From assembly GCA_030142905.1 (NCBI GenBank), contig JASJOG010000024.1, forward strand, positions 2,186,001 to 2,250,000: 64,000 nucleotides of DNA, written 5' to 3'. Below the pieces are notes generated by a model. That model was not told the DNA's origin. It did not search any database and was given only the letters and a program-made list of their open reading frames with translations. This DNA is from Heliopora coerulea (taxonomy: Eukaryota > Cnidaria > Anthozoa > Scleralcyonacea > Helioporidae). Position numbers and translations under genes: made by a program. Position 1 is the stretch's first letter. The number at the start of each line of letters is the position of its first letter. Below are positions 41,801-56,800 of the stretch, piece after piece.

Positions 41801-44800
41801 GTTGGTTGAATACGATTTACTATGGCCCCGTCAAGATCCCCCAAGAGAAGTGTTCCATTTACGCTATTAGCTATTACATAAAGTAAATGTTCCAGGTCTT
41901 ATTTTTGTTCTTCAGATTTACCACGTGTGTCGTACATATGAATATATTAGTACTCCTCTGCTGAAGTTACTTTTTATCAATATATCACGAGGCACCTAAT
42001 CCCAAACATGTACACTTCAAAGGGTGCGTGATAAATTTTCTACGTTGTATATAATGTGCTTATATTCACAGAATACTTTGAACTTACTCTCAATCTCCGT
42101 TCCTATTCAGTAGCGAACTAACACCAGGGCACAAATGGCCCTCGCCGTTGTTTTCAGAAGAAAAAGTAGTAACTTGCCTGCGTAAAGACTCTTGGTTAAT
42201 ATTTTGATCATGATGAAGCAATGAAAAAGTGAAAACTGTGGGAGAAAATTTATGGACGTGATCAACCCAATATGTTTATTTCACGATCTAGTAGCAGCCA
42301 CATTTCTACCCCTCCCACGACGACCACTCCCAGTCTGTCGTTTCAGCCTTCTTCATAGGACAATTTCCCATTCCCCACGAGTTTCATCTCAGTGTCATAT
42401 GATTCACCTCTGGTTGTTTACATAATCCCAGGGTTAGATGAGTTCACCATGGGATAATTTCAACAGATTTTTCTACTCCTGATGAAACTCGTTACGGTTT
42501 CCATGCTCCAAAAATCTCAATGAGTGCTACAAACTTGGTGTATAAGATAAGATAAGATAAGATAAAGATAAAAGATAAGACATATTTAATGTGTCATACA
42601 CTTAGCTAAATAAGGTGTGATCAGTAACAAAGGAAAAATAATTTTTTTGTGAAGGCCTTTGAACCTGGTTGGCAAAGCATATGGGTGGTTTACAAGGATC
42701 ATGGGTTTAATTTCCACCAATTGGTATTGATATTGTATTTTTTTGCAAGAGAGATTGGCTGAGTTCTAAGAGAGAGCTATTACTTCTAAATGTACACTCA
42801 AAAATCACTCTTCTAGCCTTTCCTTCATTGATACTGACTGTGAATACCGAATAATAGTTCTGATGAATTTACAGATTCACTGGGTAAAGCCTGGTTTTCT
42901 ATTTGGGTAGGAACATAAGCCTATATATAACAAAGGACAAGCCAATTTTTTTGAGATCCTGGCGTAGCCATTCATAAGGCTCACAAGGTCAAGTCATGGG
43001 TCAGGCCTGATTTCCATACAGGTTGCCGACTAATCAAGCAACAGACGGTCTGGCATACCGAAACAATGGCGCAACCAGGAATTTTATTGGCACTTTAAGA
43101 ATAACCGCTCTTCTGGACCTCAGGCCATTATTTTTAGATTAGTACAAATCTGAAAAAGATGGGCTCAGGTGTAGAAGTGCAACTATTGCAAGAAATCAAG
43201 GTCACTGGTCGTGGTCTCCCGTTTCAGACAAAAATTTTAGATGTTACGTTCTCCATAGAATGCAATTGTAGTAGCACCTCGGAACAACAAAACCCTTAAT
43301 AACTCCTCCACTCCAATGCTTTCGCTACGGATTTCCCAACGAAAAAAACTATTTCTGAAAATGCCTGGAGAGATCACAAGGAGATTTTCAGCGCGGATAG
43401 CTGAGCTTAAATATTGATCAGCCCAGACTCAAGAAGAAATCTCTTTGAAAGTTATCTCGCAATCAAATCCCTAAAATTTTAGCCTGGGCTGAAATGTTGC
43501 CATGTAACCAGTCCCTGAGAAAATTGTTGTTATTTGGAGGTAAATGTTGAGGGCACCATGGTGTAGCGAGTCTTTTTGTCCTCTTAGATTCTTCTATCCT
43601 GTTTCAGGAAAGGCTGGAGAAACTGTGCTAATCGCTTGATTCTGATACCTGGGAAGTGTGTTATCGGAAACCTCCATGAGGATCTCTGGTTTCATCGCTT
43701 GAATACTGTACAAAATCCACGTACCAAATGTTTTCTGTCCAGTGAGAGAAAGGAGGCCACCCGGTCCCTTGTTGCATCCTCTGTTTTTCATGTTTGTCTG
43801 AGGCCTTTTTCAAGCAATTCTTTCACCCCTATTGCTAAGCGACTGATTAAACCAGTAATATTTGAAGTGATTTCACCAACAACATTTAAGCACAAAGATT
43901 TGCATGCATATCAAAGATTAAGCTGTCATTTTTATGCAGTTGTAGTGAAATGTAATGTGAAGAAATGAATGCACAATGGTGTACTAAGATATTTCTACTA
44001 GGCGGCTCGAAGGAGCCATAGTAAGTTTTGAAGAACAACATTTGGTATAAATTGATAAAGATATACAAATAGATTACTGGTATATAAGAACGTCATTTAC
44101 AGAATTCAGTTCTACAGATTCAAGGTGCAGTGTCTCGAAAATTTAATTATCTCATCTTATCTACCTGCGAAATGTTTAATTTGATAGTGTTTAAAGATTA
44201 TACTACTCTGCCAATGGGGGTGGTCTTGGGGGTAATAATGGAATTTTGGGGAGCCAAGCCCGCCCAGCCACCCCGGCCGTTTAGCCGCTGTGAAGACAGT
44301 CGCAAGGTAGTGCAGTAAAGTGTGGAATGATGTGATACCCTACGTTAGGATGGGTTTTCTGTATCGTCACGTAGAGTGGTGTGGTTAGGTGCTGTTTGGT
44401 GCAGTGTAGTTTAGTGTATGACATTAGTACAAGATTTAAAAAAAGTACAAAAATTCGATTGAGAGGTAGTTTTACTTCAAAATTTAAAGGACGAAACTCA
44501 AACTTTCTTTGAAATTTAACTTTGGCTTATAACAATTTGAATTAGTAACTTATTACTACTAAAACTAATTTTTTTCCCTCTCTCTTCGCTGGTGATAAGG
44601 ACAACCTGACAATATTTCTGAATGCATGTCATTTCATTGGGTTGACGGAATCTCAGTTACTTCGGGTGGATGATCTCGCTGCAGTTCGCAATCAAGATCT
44701 GCCATTAAAAATGTGAGCATTTTTACCCTTTTTGAATTGACAGTGATAAGCCATGGTGTGTTACTTTATTGAAAAACAAAATATTAGCAACATTATAGTT

Positions 44801-47800
44801 GCATACTGGGAAACATCTTTGGCTTCTTTGTTGCACCTCGGCGCTTAAAGGCTGCTTGCAGTGTCATTTATCATACTAAATCGGCTTGTGAGAAGTAGTT
44901 TCTTCATCGCCTTACAATTGAACTTATTACGCTCTTAGTTGGTCACATATTGTTGAATGCCTCTTGAAGTGTTGTTTACTTGTTTCCTTGGACGTAGGCT
45001 GCTTACATTTACACGAACTCCCCAATAGTATTCTTTGAACTCATTGCACATGCGGCCGTGGCTTTCGCATTGGTTTCCAGTTGCAACCGCATTTCATGGG
45101 ATGCCAGTTTCGTAACGCGGGATTTTAGAATAGTATTATATTATGGATATTCAACCTCCATCTATCACTTTAAGACTAACTTGAAATTGCTTGATTGTTT
45201 TGTGGATCTAAATCGGGTTTGGGCCTCGGATGTTTCAATGGTACCCCCTTAACTTTCAACGAGAATGGAAACTCTTAGTTGTAATAGTGATAATTCCCTT
45301 CTCATAGGGCATTTCTGATTTCCCAAGTTTTCGAAAAGTCAAGTCTTCGCCATGTTAGAATATCATCCATCCTATTGAAACCGCCAATGTTCAATAACTT
45401 CAAATTAAATCCTCAAATTTTACTCATATAATACCTGTTGGTTTATGGACAGGAAGTGGTAAAACTGGTAGCTCTAGCTCTCTGGACTGAATGGACGCAC
45501 CCTATATCAGAGAAGTTTACAGTAACACACACAAAAACAGCTACACAGTTGAGAATCAGCAGGTTTCTGGATATGTGCTTGGTATTCTTTTTAGGTTTTA
45601 CATTTTCGACAGGTAGGGCGATCTGCTTTCGTATCACACAAGGCTGTTTTTGAAAAGTACCTTTGTTACGGTGAGAACACGGAATCCGTGATATTTTTGC
45701 AATTTGCCAATGCCACGTTTTGAATTCCTTTCATTGAGAAGAAATCGATAATTTGCATATGATCTATTCATTCGAGATGTCACACTGCGAAGCCTTTATT
45801 TTATCTGCTAAATTTAGATTTATCATTGTTGATGCTTACTTGTTCTTACCCTCTTTTCATGATACACTACCAGAAAACAGAAGGAGGAGAGCCGCAAGAT
45901 ACGAAACGTAAGTATGATAAAATAAGAATGACGAATCAGATCACACTGTATAACTCACATACGAATTCTTTCATATAAACAGTTACATGATTTACATCAC
46001 ATAGCGTAATGAGTCGCTTAGTTGTCTTTACAATATCGTTGATTGCGCAAATATAATAACACATGTGCTTCGAATCGTTTTTAAAGTTGGAAGAATTGAG
46101 CCTTCCTTCAGAGTTTCAGGTTTGCGAATAGATTGTTGTCTTTAAACCGGGCAATTAATCTTAGAGCAATGAAGCTTATCAGAGATTTTAAAATTTCAGA
46201 GGTCAATGTAAGTTTCTTTAATTGACTATTGATGTTTATAACGCTCGTACCTATTTTTCTTCACATTGAAGCTAGCGTAATTGTACTATTTGTTAACCGT
46301 GGATCTGTGGTTGCTCATCTAGACAGTAAAGAAAAATGGCAATTATCAATGACAAAACTCTAACTGATGTGTTGCTTGTATGAAATTTTTATTAGCTTTT
46401 TGAGTAAATGGAATGAACTTCACCCTTGGTGATCATTTTTATATTGTCTTGACACCCCATAAAGTCATGATAATACCTCAATTCTTGGACAGCATAAATT
46501 TATTAGCTGAAAGTGCTGTGGTGACTGGTTGACTGACAGAACTTTATTTTGAATACCTCAATACGTCATACACGATTGTTTTCCGTTTTGCGTAGTAGCT
46601 TTTTACCAAGTGACTAGTCCTGCAAAGCACCTGCAGATCTAGATAGTTTGAGGGTTGGTGCCCGCCGCTTTGGACCGGCGAACATTGCTTCTCACCAAAT
46701 AAAATGGTGCTCTTGCTGGGCAAATTGTCAGCCAAAAAGTCTACTTCAATTTAACTGTACCTTGTGCGTTTGTAATCAGTGCCAGATTAACCCATGAATA
46801 GTTAGACACGTCTTCAAATGTTTCTAGGGCAATCTTTTTTCACGTCCAGAACGGGTCATAACCGTTACGAGATATCTATTTACCCGGTGGACCTCATAGT
46901 TAAGTACTTACAAAACAGAAAACCTGGACATCTGATAGATTGTCAGTATGACTCAGTCCATAATTAGTCATGGATCCGCTTGGTTAACAGTCGATTTACT
47001 TCTTAGCAAGTAATTTTTTTTATATCATGATTCTCCAGTTTAAAAGGTTTTCAGATAAGGCAAACCAATAATTTTTCTTGCAGAGAGTGAAGCATCACTA
47101 AAAATACGTTTTCTGAGCTCCAAAATTTTAAAAATTTCAGGAGAAAGCCTACCGTCGAGAACCCCAAATAGACGCCTTTATGATCCATGATTTTCATTGA
47201 TTATGGATTTTTACTATCTTCCTTATTCAGTCCGCTCCCAAAACTCATATCCTAGACGTGCAGCAGCTGCAAGAGGCCTGTTATCTAAAAATATTCCAAT
47301 CTGTTGAGACGAACGTTTACTGGAACACATAGTTCAACCACCATCACTATCTACCAACATTTTGTTGCGCAGATTATGTAACCAGAGCTGTACCTAGGTG
47401 GGAATTCACCTGGGGTAAATTCTGTTGAAGTCGCCCCCTCGACCCTTACTAACGAACCGCAAGCTCCTTATATTATAATACTTATATGACTGTACTACCA
47501 GTATACAACTAAACGAGATAGTTCAATAGAAACAAATGGTTTTTGTGCTCTTTTTTATAACTCAGAATGTAATTGAAACAGGTACTTCCGAGCCTTGTTA
47601 GCTGCTAAGTCGTCAATTAACGATAAGTCCAGGCAGTAATTCAACGTGTTGTTAAGCCTTGCAAAATGTGTCTAAACCTAGAAAGAAAGACCAAAAAAGT
47701 CGAATTTTTGTTTCTGAAAATCTCGTCCCATAAAAATGTATGCCCGGGGCAAGCGCCCCAGTGGGGCCCCCTTGGGACGGCACTATATGTAACATTAAAA

Positions 47801-50800
47801 TCTGTTAGCACTGGAATCGTTTACTTCATAAAATGTCATGGGGATTCTCGTAATTTTATCAGTCTACGGTCTCAAATACTGTCTTGGGTTTTAATGATAT
47901 TTCCCAGGTAACAATTTTCACTTCTAAGTATCGTGGTGCTGGTCCCAATTACTGTTACTCTTTCCCTACACCTAGCACACGTAGAGGCTCTGTTGTTGAC
48001 TTGAAGGGTCTTTGATGACCCATGTTGGGTGTAACCCTTTCCCCCTCCTTGGATACACCAATGCTTTGCCATTAATTTTAACCGTCTCAATCTAATGGGG
48101 CTGTAATCGATGGTGCATGTCATTAATTTTTTCTGTTTATATTTCCTCTCTTTAGGTGCTTATCACTATATTTTGGTTAGGAAGGTTGGCAAACTCGTTA
48201 CATAACTATCAAGGACCTTTACTAGACCTGAACAAATTTGAAAACTTAATAAACAACAAAAGACCACCAGAAATGGTAAGTTTTGTTGTCTGTAACATTA
48301 TGATCTCTTAGTGAGATATCGAATCTTTATGTAATCAAAAAGTGAAGGATGGACAAGACGAAGCAATTGACGTATAAGCGTGGCGTTGCTATTGGCTTTC
48401 AAAGCCCAAAGTAAAACGTGAAAAAAGTTTAGGACTTTCATACTTTGCTCAAATGAGCACTTAAATTGGTCAAGTTTGATCAAAGACTCCAGACAATTTT
48501 GCTTGCGCACACCTGCAATCTGTTTGAATCAACGTGCACTTTTATATGACCTGATAAAAACCATATTCGTTGGGATTACTTCATGGAAAATGCGTACCAT
48601 AACTTTCTGACGTGTTATAATAGCGTACACTTTGTTTATGTATATATGAAGGAACAACAATTGTTAAAGAACATGTTTCCAACTGCGTCGGAACGACAAC
48701 AAAAGTGATGTGGCCCGGTGATGTCCCAATCTTCGTCTGGGTGTGTCTAACAGTGAGCTCCAAGGGTTAAATTCTGCTATGGCCAGTTGCCCTCTTTAAT
48801 CAATTGCCAAAAACGATAACCTGAATGTTGTTCGAAGTTGGAATTGTGATTTTCTTAAGGTTCTAAGAAAAAATAACGTTTAATTCAACAACGATCTCAT
48901 TTATTAATCATTGGTTTGCAGTCTAATATTATTAGCCAGTTAAAGAGTTATCCAATTCTGGGAAGGTGTGTCCCAAAATTTCCCTCAAGAATTTACTGGA
49001 GATTATTTTGCTTGCCGTTAGTCCTTATAATTTTATAAAAGATCTATCTAATGTTCGTTTTGGGTTAGGGTACGTGATCCAATCACTTGGAATGTTGCAT
49101 CGCTTTCGACAGGATGGAAAACACTCGCCCCCGCCCCTCGTGTTTTTACACTCGGCTCCAATTTTGCATGCAACATCCCGCTTGTATGGACCACAGTATC
49201 TAAACACGGAAGACCTTCAAGTATTGGTTATTTAATGGAGAAGTCAGCCGAGCGTGTGTTCAGATTACGAACCTGAAATAGTTTGGTCTTCCACTAACAA
49301 ATAACCATTAAAAACCTTTATTTAGCGTGTTTATTGACATATTCAATAGCAATATACTAAATTACAATGTATTTACATTTACTATGTACGTACTACTCAT
49401 ACATGTATCATGTACATACTATACATGTACAAGCACGTACTAGCAGGTATATGTAATAAATGGTACTAGTACTACATTTAATACATGTACTATGTACATC
49501 CTACTAATTACTATTAGAAAGATTTAAGTAGGACATTTACCATGCATATCTTAAAACTTACTAATTACCAAGTACTCAAATTCCATGCAATAGATATTAA
49601 GTAAATGTTGTTAAATTGCTAAAATCAAGTCTAGTAATTTAAATTGTACTTATCAATAGCATAAATCATGTACTATGTTTAAAACGATTAGTCTTACCAC
49701 ACAAATTATAAATCCTTTGACCACTTGCCCAAGTACCCTTCCTAAATTTACTCCCATTTCTTTGGTAGTAAGTCATGCAGTTTATGTGATGGATGTGGCA
49801 TATTCTTCAATAAGGAGACACATAAATCATCTCTACGCTCTTCTAAAACTTGTAATTTGGTCTCGAGCAATGCCTGGTTATAACCGTACTGTGGAAAGAT
49901 TCTTCTGAGTTTTTGAATCCTTTCAATACTCTTCTGCGCTCGCGTTAACCTCTCAGTCCAGACTTGTGTCCCATATTCCAGTACATATCGAATTACAGTA
50001 CAGACGAATGTTAACAGATCACATCAGAGGGACCACCATAACTCTTTAATATCTTTAATAAATAAATACGCTTTGCATCTTTCTCAGTAAAATAGAAAGT
50101 ATTAATATTCCATTTTAAGTTATTCTCTACCCTTAGTCCTAATAATCTATAAGATTTCACTCGAGATACATTTTGGTTTCCAATTACCAGTTGTGGTATC
50201 TGGTTGATTTTTCCTAAAATCTATCAGCGTTTCTTTACCCTTGACTTTTCCCCGTTCAGTTCCATTTTCCCGTCCTTTCCAAATTACATCTCTATTTACA
50301 TCCCTTAAGGTGTTGCCAATCAAAATACGAGACGAATGATTCGTTATATCGATCACCTCGGACAATAATAAGGCAACATGTATCGTGCAACAGACAATAG
50401 AGCATGTTTTACGAGACATCACGATGAGTGAATAAAACCAAGCAAATAATTTATCTTGATCAAATATAAAGTGTTTTTTGAATACGTTAGGTTTGGGAGC
50501 AAATGTTTCGAATTGAAGAACGAGGAACCAAGCCACTTATCGAATACGGACTAAATTATCATATTGACTTAACACGCTTCCGCGCATTTGGCAAAAGAAA
50601 ACTTTGCTCACAATACGATTGCGTCTTTTTTGCCAGAATTATTCACAATAAAGTTCTTTATTTGTTATGAAAATACATACAACTAGAAAAGTTTTAAAAA
50701 CGACTGGTTAACGTGGCTCGATACAGATTCATGAAAAGTGTGAGGCTTTAGGTTTTACCATCAAAAAAGTGAATAGTTTTAAAGAGAACAAAACATCATT

Positions 50801-53800
50801 TGACCAAGTTCGACAGATTAAACTCAAGGATCAGAGCGAGCACAGAATTAAGTACATGGAAGTTTCATGACATGGAACAAAGAAAACTGTAGGTTCTCTT
50901 CCCATGCGTTTGTGTTTCTTTAGCTCAAAAGTAAAATTAACGTCTACTCATGAACCACGCTCAGTGGATGAATACGAGCATGAAAGCAAACGTAGGATAT
51001 TAGCATGTCAGAGCTTTACAACACGGAGAATAATCCTGTTCACTTATACTTTGTTTTTATACAACTAAATTGCTAAGTAGCTTGGAAGAGGAACTGTTTA
51101 CGAAACGTCGTTTGTTTTTGACATAATATTTCAAGTACGAGTTGGTGTTCTTCCTCCGATTTCTAGATACCGAGAAACGAGTTGAAAAATGAGGCGAAGC
51201 CGAGTTTTTTTAACGAGTTTCGAGGTATCTAGAAATCGGAGGAAGAACACTAAACGAGTGTTTGAAATTACTCCTCAAACAAACCAGTCTTTTAGGCGAA
51301 AATCCAGCCGAAAGTTGGAAAAATTCAGCTGTAATCTTCCTCCGATTTCTAAATACTGATTAATTATGTATTTCTTTTGTTTTTTCTTCGTGAACTATTA
51401 ATGAGTTTGAGAATAATTCTTCTTATACTTTCTAAAGGGGTGCACAGTTGCTACTGGCACGATCAAGAAACTCTCGCCATGCAGTGTTAGCCTGGTTCTC
51501 ACACACATGCATACCATTTTATTAATTTAAGTGCTTTCTTAGAGCCACTCCTCCAGTAATTGGTGATATGTAGAAAATTTGTTATTAATAAAATTGTACG
51601 ATGAGAGTAATTCTACGTAGTCGGTAGTTGTTTTGAAGGAAAATTAATCTAGAGTTCATATTCACATGCGTAATTATTCATTCCACCATAGTTTAAAGCT
51701 TGAAATAGTCCTTTGTCGTGATTCCATGGTCACGACCATTTTGACTCTGAATATTCCTCTCGTAACCTCTTATATTCTTCACAAAAATGCATCCGCTAAT
51801 GACAACTTTCCTCATGCCCATTTCCGCTGTCTATTTGCTTGTGAATCATTTAAGATGTTTTTGACTGGCCTTGCCGCTTACACTTGATGGCTTTGGAGAA
51901 TTAATGGTATACTCCTGGGAAAGTTCTCGTTGTTTGTATGTCACACTTACCACGCCTCACTTTTTATTTGTAATTTGGTCAATAATATCGATAAATTTCG
52001 GAAGGTAGTGTACCTAAACAGGGGCTGTAAACTATAAAAATTAAAACAAAAAACATAATGACAACTTATTGGTCTTTTTCGATACTTGAGTTAGTGAATA
52101 AATTCGAAAAATAGCACGAGTCAATCGGAGGTTCTTGACTCAGTTAAAATGTTAATAAACACCCACGATATTCCATTCAAATTATCATATCTCTACCAAC
52201 ATTCCTCCATATGACATCATGAACCATTTCAACAGGCAGACCATGTTCAAATTTAAAGTAGGACTGATAACCGTCTGGATTCTGGACTTGTTTTTCGACT
52301 GCTAAAGAAAACCTGATATGCACGTAAAATTTGCCATGACCTGAGATCACTTTAGCCAAGAAACAAAGCTTTTCAAACACCAGGTATGTGCTAATGTGTT
52401 GACTTTGAACTGAGCCATATTTCGTTAATTAGGTTTATATTTAGGCATTTTGTTATTCTTCATTTGCACAGTTCATCTCTAGAACACTTCATCACCCCCA
52501 CCCAGGTATATTTGTTATCGTTCGACTAAACATAAAAGATAAATCTTGACAAAGAAACATAACATATCAATCCTTCTGTGAAGTGAGTCTGCCTTTTTGT
52601 ATGTAGATCATACAATTTGCATCATAGAAAACTTCCGATATGATTCTTTGGTATACTGTGTTTGATTTAATTTGCAGCAAACCACGCTACAAAGTAGAGA
52701 TGTGCTATTTAATAATGTCACATGGACTAAAACGATCTAACACAAGCAAAGCTTTGAATAATACTAAGTAATGAAATAAGTGATTGATAACATTATTGCT
52801 TGGTAAGATGTCGCTACCGGTTGACTGGCTTTGTCTCTTGGCTTTATCATCGACGAATTAAAATATTGTTTTTATCTTTCCCAAACCAGAAATATTACAT
52901 TTTCTATCGAACGGTTACTCACATCTTTTCTATTTGTATGTTATATATTAATATTGCTAATAAGATCAACCATTCTATTTCAGTATAATTCACTACTGAT
53001 CAATATTTTAGTGACTGTTTACCAGGGTATGGATATTGCCGTGTAGTAAAGGAACATTCCTGAGATTGCTGTACTGTTCATGAATATTTATTCAAAGATT
53101 ACCCTTTAACGGGATAAAAAGGAAATTCGATACACTGTATAACGTTTTTGTCTCACATAACATATAAATATATGCACGATGAAGCGGAAACTTACACTTC
53201 AGAGTTGCATCTCTTAAGGTTGTATTAGCACACTTAAAGGGAGACTTGAATGAGAATGCGGACGTACATCAATTTAGCGAGCTCAGAGCAGTAGAAAAGT
53301 GCATTTTGACATTAAACCAATCACCCGCTGATCTCTTTTGGGTCACTGGTGGTCCGAGACTGTCTCAGTGGACACCTGCTTGCGAAGGTCTGTATTCCCT
53401 AAAACCACTTCCAAACAGTTACTACATTCACTAATCAGGAATAGTACTTGTGAGAAAAATTACTTAATTTGAAAATGCAAAACTAACAATAGCTATAACA
53501 AAAACAATATAAGGATAACGATAACCATTGCTACACGATAAAGATGGTGGCTTAATTTTAAAAATTAAATTTAAAAATTAGAGAGATTATCCTTTACGTT
53601 TGCTAAAAATTCTTTTCTTTTACGACTGCAAGAAACTACTTTGAGCTGGTTCAACCTGTCTAAGGCTTACTATGGGGGTATATTTGAACCTAGATTGACC
53701 TTATATGATCAAGGTGCAATCGATCGACATGCTGAAGATGATGCACTATTAAGACAAGGACAACCCCAAAGAATTCTGCTTTGATGATGAAAAAGGGCGA

Positions 53801-56800
53801 AACGTTGTCCGGCTATGAAATTTTTGGTAATTGGTCAGGCAATTTCAGATTTAGTGTTAACATTGACTCGGTTTGTACTCCTATTAATTTCGGATTATAT
53901 GTTTTTTCACTGCAATATTAATGCCTCCTTAGGTCCCATAAAGATCACCTGCTGTTGTGATGAGATGCATTCATGCAGTACGGCAGTTGGCAATCTAATC
54001 AGATGAGGAATCTCAGCTCCTAGAGAATTACAATAAATGGAGCCAGTACACACTCCTGCATGACCTCCTTCTTCCACATCACTTGCTTACGTAAATGTTG
54101 GACAATTTATTAGTTCAAGTCAATAGCAGTTAACGGCTAGCTTTAAAATTCATTTTGAGAAGGAACATGGGTCACGAAACCTGTAGTATTACACTGATAA
54201 TGAATAATTCAGATTACTTCCTTGTTGTTGTGCACGTTCCCAGTTTCTGAAGAAAGGTTGAACCCTGGACGTTTATCAGTCCAAATTAAAACCCGGCGAA
54301 CAGTCCACATTTGCGTTTGAGTTTTGTTTAAAAGTAAGATTTGACCGAAATACGAGTTATGTGAGAGTTATACTTTCCATTCTGCTTGTTGGTTGGATTT
54401 GAAATTCGCATTTACCGGCCAAAGATAACATTCATCTTTAACCCTAGAGGAAGCGGAAAACTCATCTGCAAATCCCCATCGAGTGTACTGCATTAAGATC
54501 AGTCCAGTGTAATCCATTGGGAGAAGACGGCCTTCAATCAATCTCCAGTCGATCCGAGTTGGTCGGCTTCCATGGTGAACGGAAATTCGTTCGAAGACAG
54601 ATACATGTAACTGCTGCCAATACCCTTTTTGTTACTAACGTATGACTTTTATATTCACTATAAGAGTTTTGAGTTTGTCGTAAGTCTGAGTTTATTTTAA
54701 AAAGAGGCGAAAAGTGGTCCATCTCAACCATGGGTCCACATAAGAAATCCTTGGTAATTTGCCACTTATCTCATAATTTAGTGTGATCGTGATCCGATCC
54801 GATATCAAGCTCGCTTCAATGTAAATTTCATCTCTCCAATATGAAAAGCCCCGACTGTTACCTCTACAGATTCCCCTCGATTTCATCGTGACAGTCAATC
54901 AATGGATCATGTGGCAAACATCAAGGCAAACTATACCTCCTGGCATACTAATCAAAACCCTTAAATAACGTTTAAACTTAAATTTGATTGTTCGGTGAAA
55001 GTAAAAGGATTTACAGGCAGGAATGTATTGGCAGTGCTTTAAATTTCACAAATTTTAATCACGTTGTTTAATCGTGTATTAAAAAGTGGATTAAAAACAC
55101 AAAAAAACAGCTGTCAAAGATTGGCCCCATGCAATGTTTAGGTTACAGCTGAGCACCAAACAATCAAGATCTCAGATACGTCCCCTTCTTCTCTTATCAA
55201 ACGATCTCATCCGCTCGCTAGTTACTTGACTCATATTATAATAAATTGATTTTCCTATTTAGGTTGACCAACGCCGGCATAAATTCGAGTTAAATTCTCC
55301 CTTTGGCTCTGAAACTTGGCCTCGGACAAAACGGAGTGAAGAGCGATCTCGTAAGTCACGAGCCAATGAAGAGCCTCTGGAATATTTTGAACGTATGCGA
55401 AAAGATCTGATTCCTCATTTAAGTGCAAAAGTAAAGGAAAAAGCTACTATGTTTGAGAGAATACAAAGCGAAGCAAAGAAGGTAATATCAGGGTTAATTG
55501 AAGTTACATATAAAATGACATGTATTTGTTATAACTCATAGCGTATTGTTTTTTTGTGACTCCGTATCTCAAAATTTTGTGACAGTGCAAAGGGCATGGG
55601 ATGGACAAGTCTCACCTCAAACAAGGGGATGGCTCCTTAAATCTGTCATGTTTATAAAATGTAACGTAACCTGACTGACGTTATTACCAGAATTTTCTCT
55701 GCGAAATAGCTCGATAAAACGAGAAGACCCCACTGTGACCGCACTTAAAAAAACTGATTTACAAATGCCCTGTAGCCAGCAATCAATTTATGGAACATAG
55801 AGATTACGTATATAAAACTAGACTTTCTAAACAATTTTGTCCCGACCTGTATTTTGGTCGGAGGTGTGTCAGTATTTTGACCAATCGAAAATGACAAGCT
55901 TTGTTTATTTCACACAAAAAGGGACCGTGACCTTATTAACTTTTAGCGCCAATTTTAGCAAAATAAATTCGATCTCCTGCAAGCGGAACAAGTCGAGTTC
56001 TCGCCGCTTCTCGCGACTTCGTATCTCAATTTCTCGCCTGGCGAGATAAGAAGAAGTCGACTTGTGGCAAGTCTAATATAAAAGGAGAGGAAGCACTTCC
56101 GACAATGTTTACCAAATGAGCGTCGGCAAAATCTATTCCTTTACACTGACTGAGGAGCACAAATATCCTAGTACCAGCTTTTCGCCCACCACTGTCCTTT
56201 TTGCAATCCCCAAACGTTACATATGTCACCATCCGAAAAAACTACTTGACGATATAAAGAGCTACGGCCTTCTCTATTATTTGTGATCTGTATGTTACTG
56301 AAGTCATTAGCCTCGATCCTATTGCTCCTCGTCCAGCATTCTTTTGGGTATCAGACATTTCCCTGTGCTTCTATTGCACATATAAGCAAATTTTGACGTC
56401 ATATTTTTTCCTAGTTACCAGTTTACCATGCGAATATAGCACACACACACAAGCGTGTTTTCTAAGCTTACGAGCGAAGACATTGGGTCAGCATATGGTA
56501 GTGTGCTGCGCCATTAATAAAACAAGCATTTTTCATAAGGAAAATAATTTGATTGTTCTCCTCTAGTTTTATGAATTGAACGAGTAAATAATAGCAAAAG
56601 GTTTTATAGCCAATTCTGATGTCTAATGCCGAGTGGCATTCAAAACGTAAAGGTGAGGGGTTTATACCGACTCCAACATGCGCGAAAAAAGAACAATCTT
56701 TTTTTTTTTCTTTCTAACTTAGGCACTGTTCGAATCGTAGACCATTTTATTAAAGCAACGAGGAAAGCAAAAAATTCAATGGGAAAGTGAGGAAATTTCG

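Noticed and set aside
50147..50536. 129-codon minus-strand open frame as a gene
   Set aside because: Only its 3' half matches reverse-transcriptase-like sequence, and the similarity continues in other frames beyond its stop. It is a decayed retrotransposon, not a gene.
52177..52380. Minus-strand open frame (begins FEKLCFLAKVISGHG) as a nested gene exon
   Set aside because: It reads like a protein, but no ATG, no good acceptor, no partner exon and no recognised domain was found. It may be an old pseudogene fragment.
54370..54600. Minus-strand stretch of ~78 open codons (contains RLLPMDYTGLILMQYTRWGF) with a possible donor
   Set aside because: No convincing acceptor or adjacent exon, overlapping open frames in other phases, and no known family. 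Chance openness cannot be excluded.
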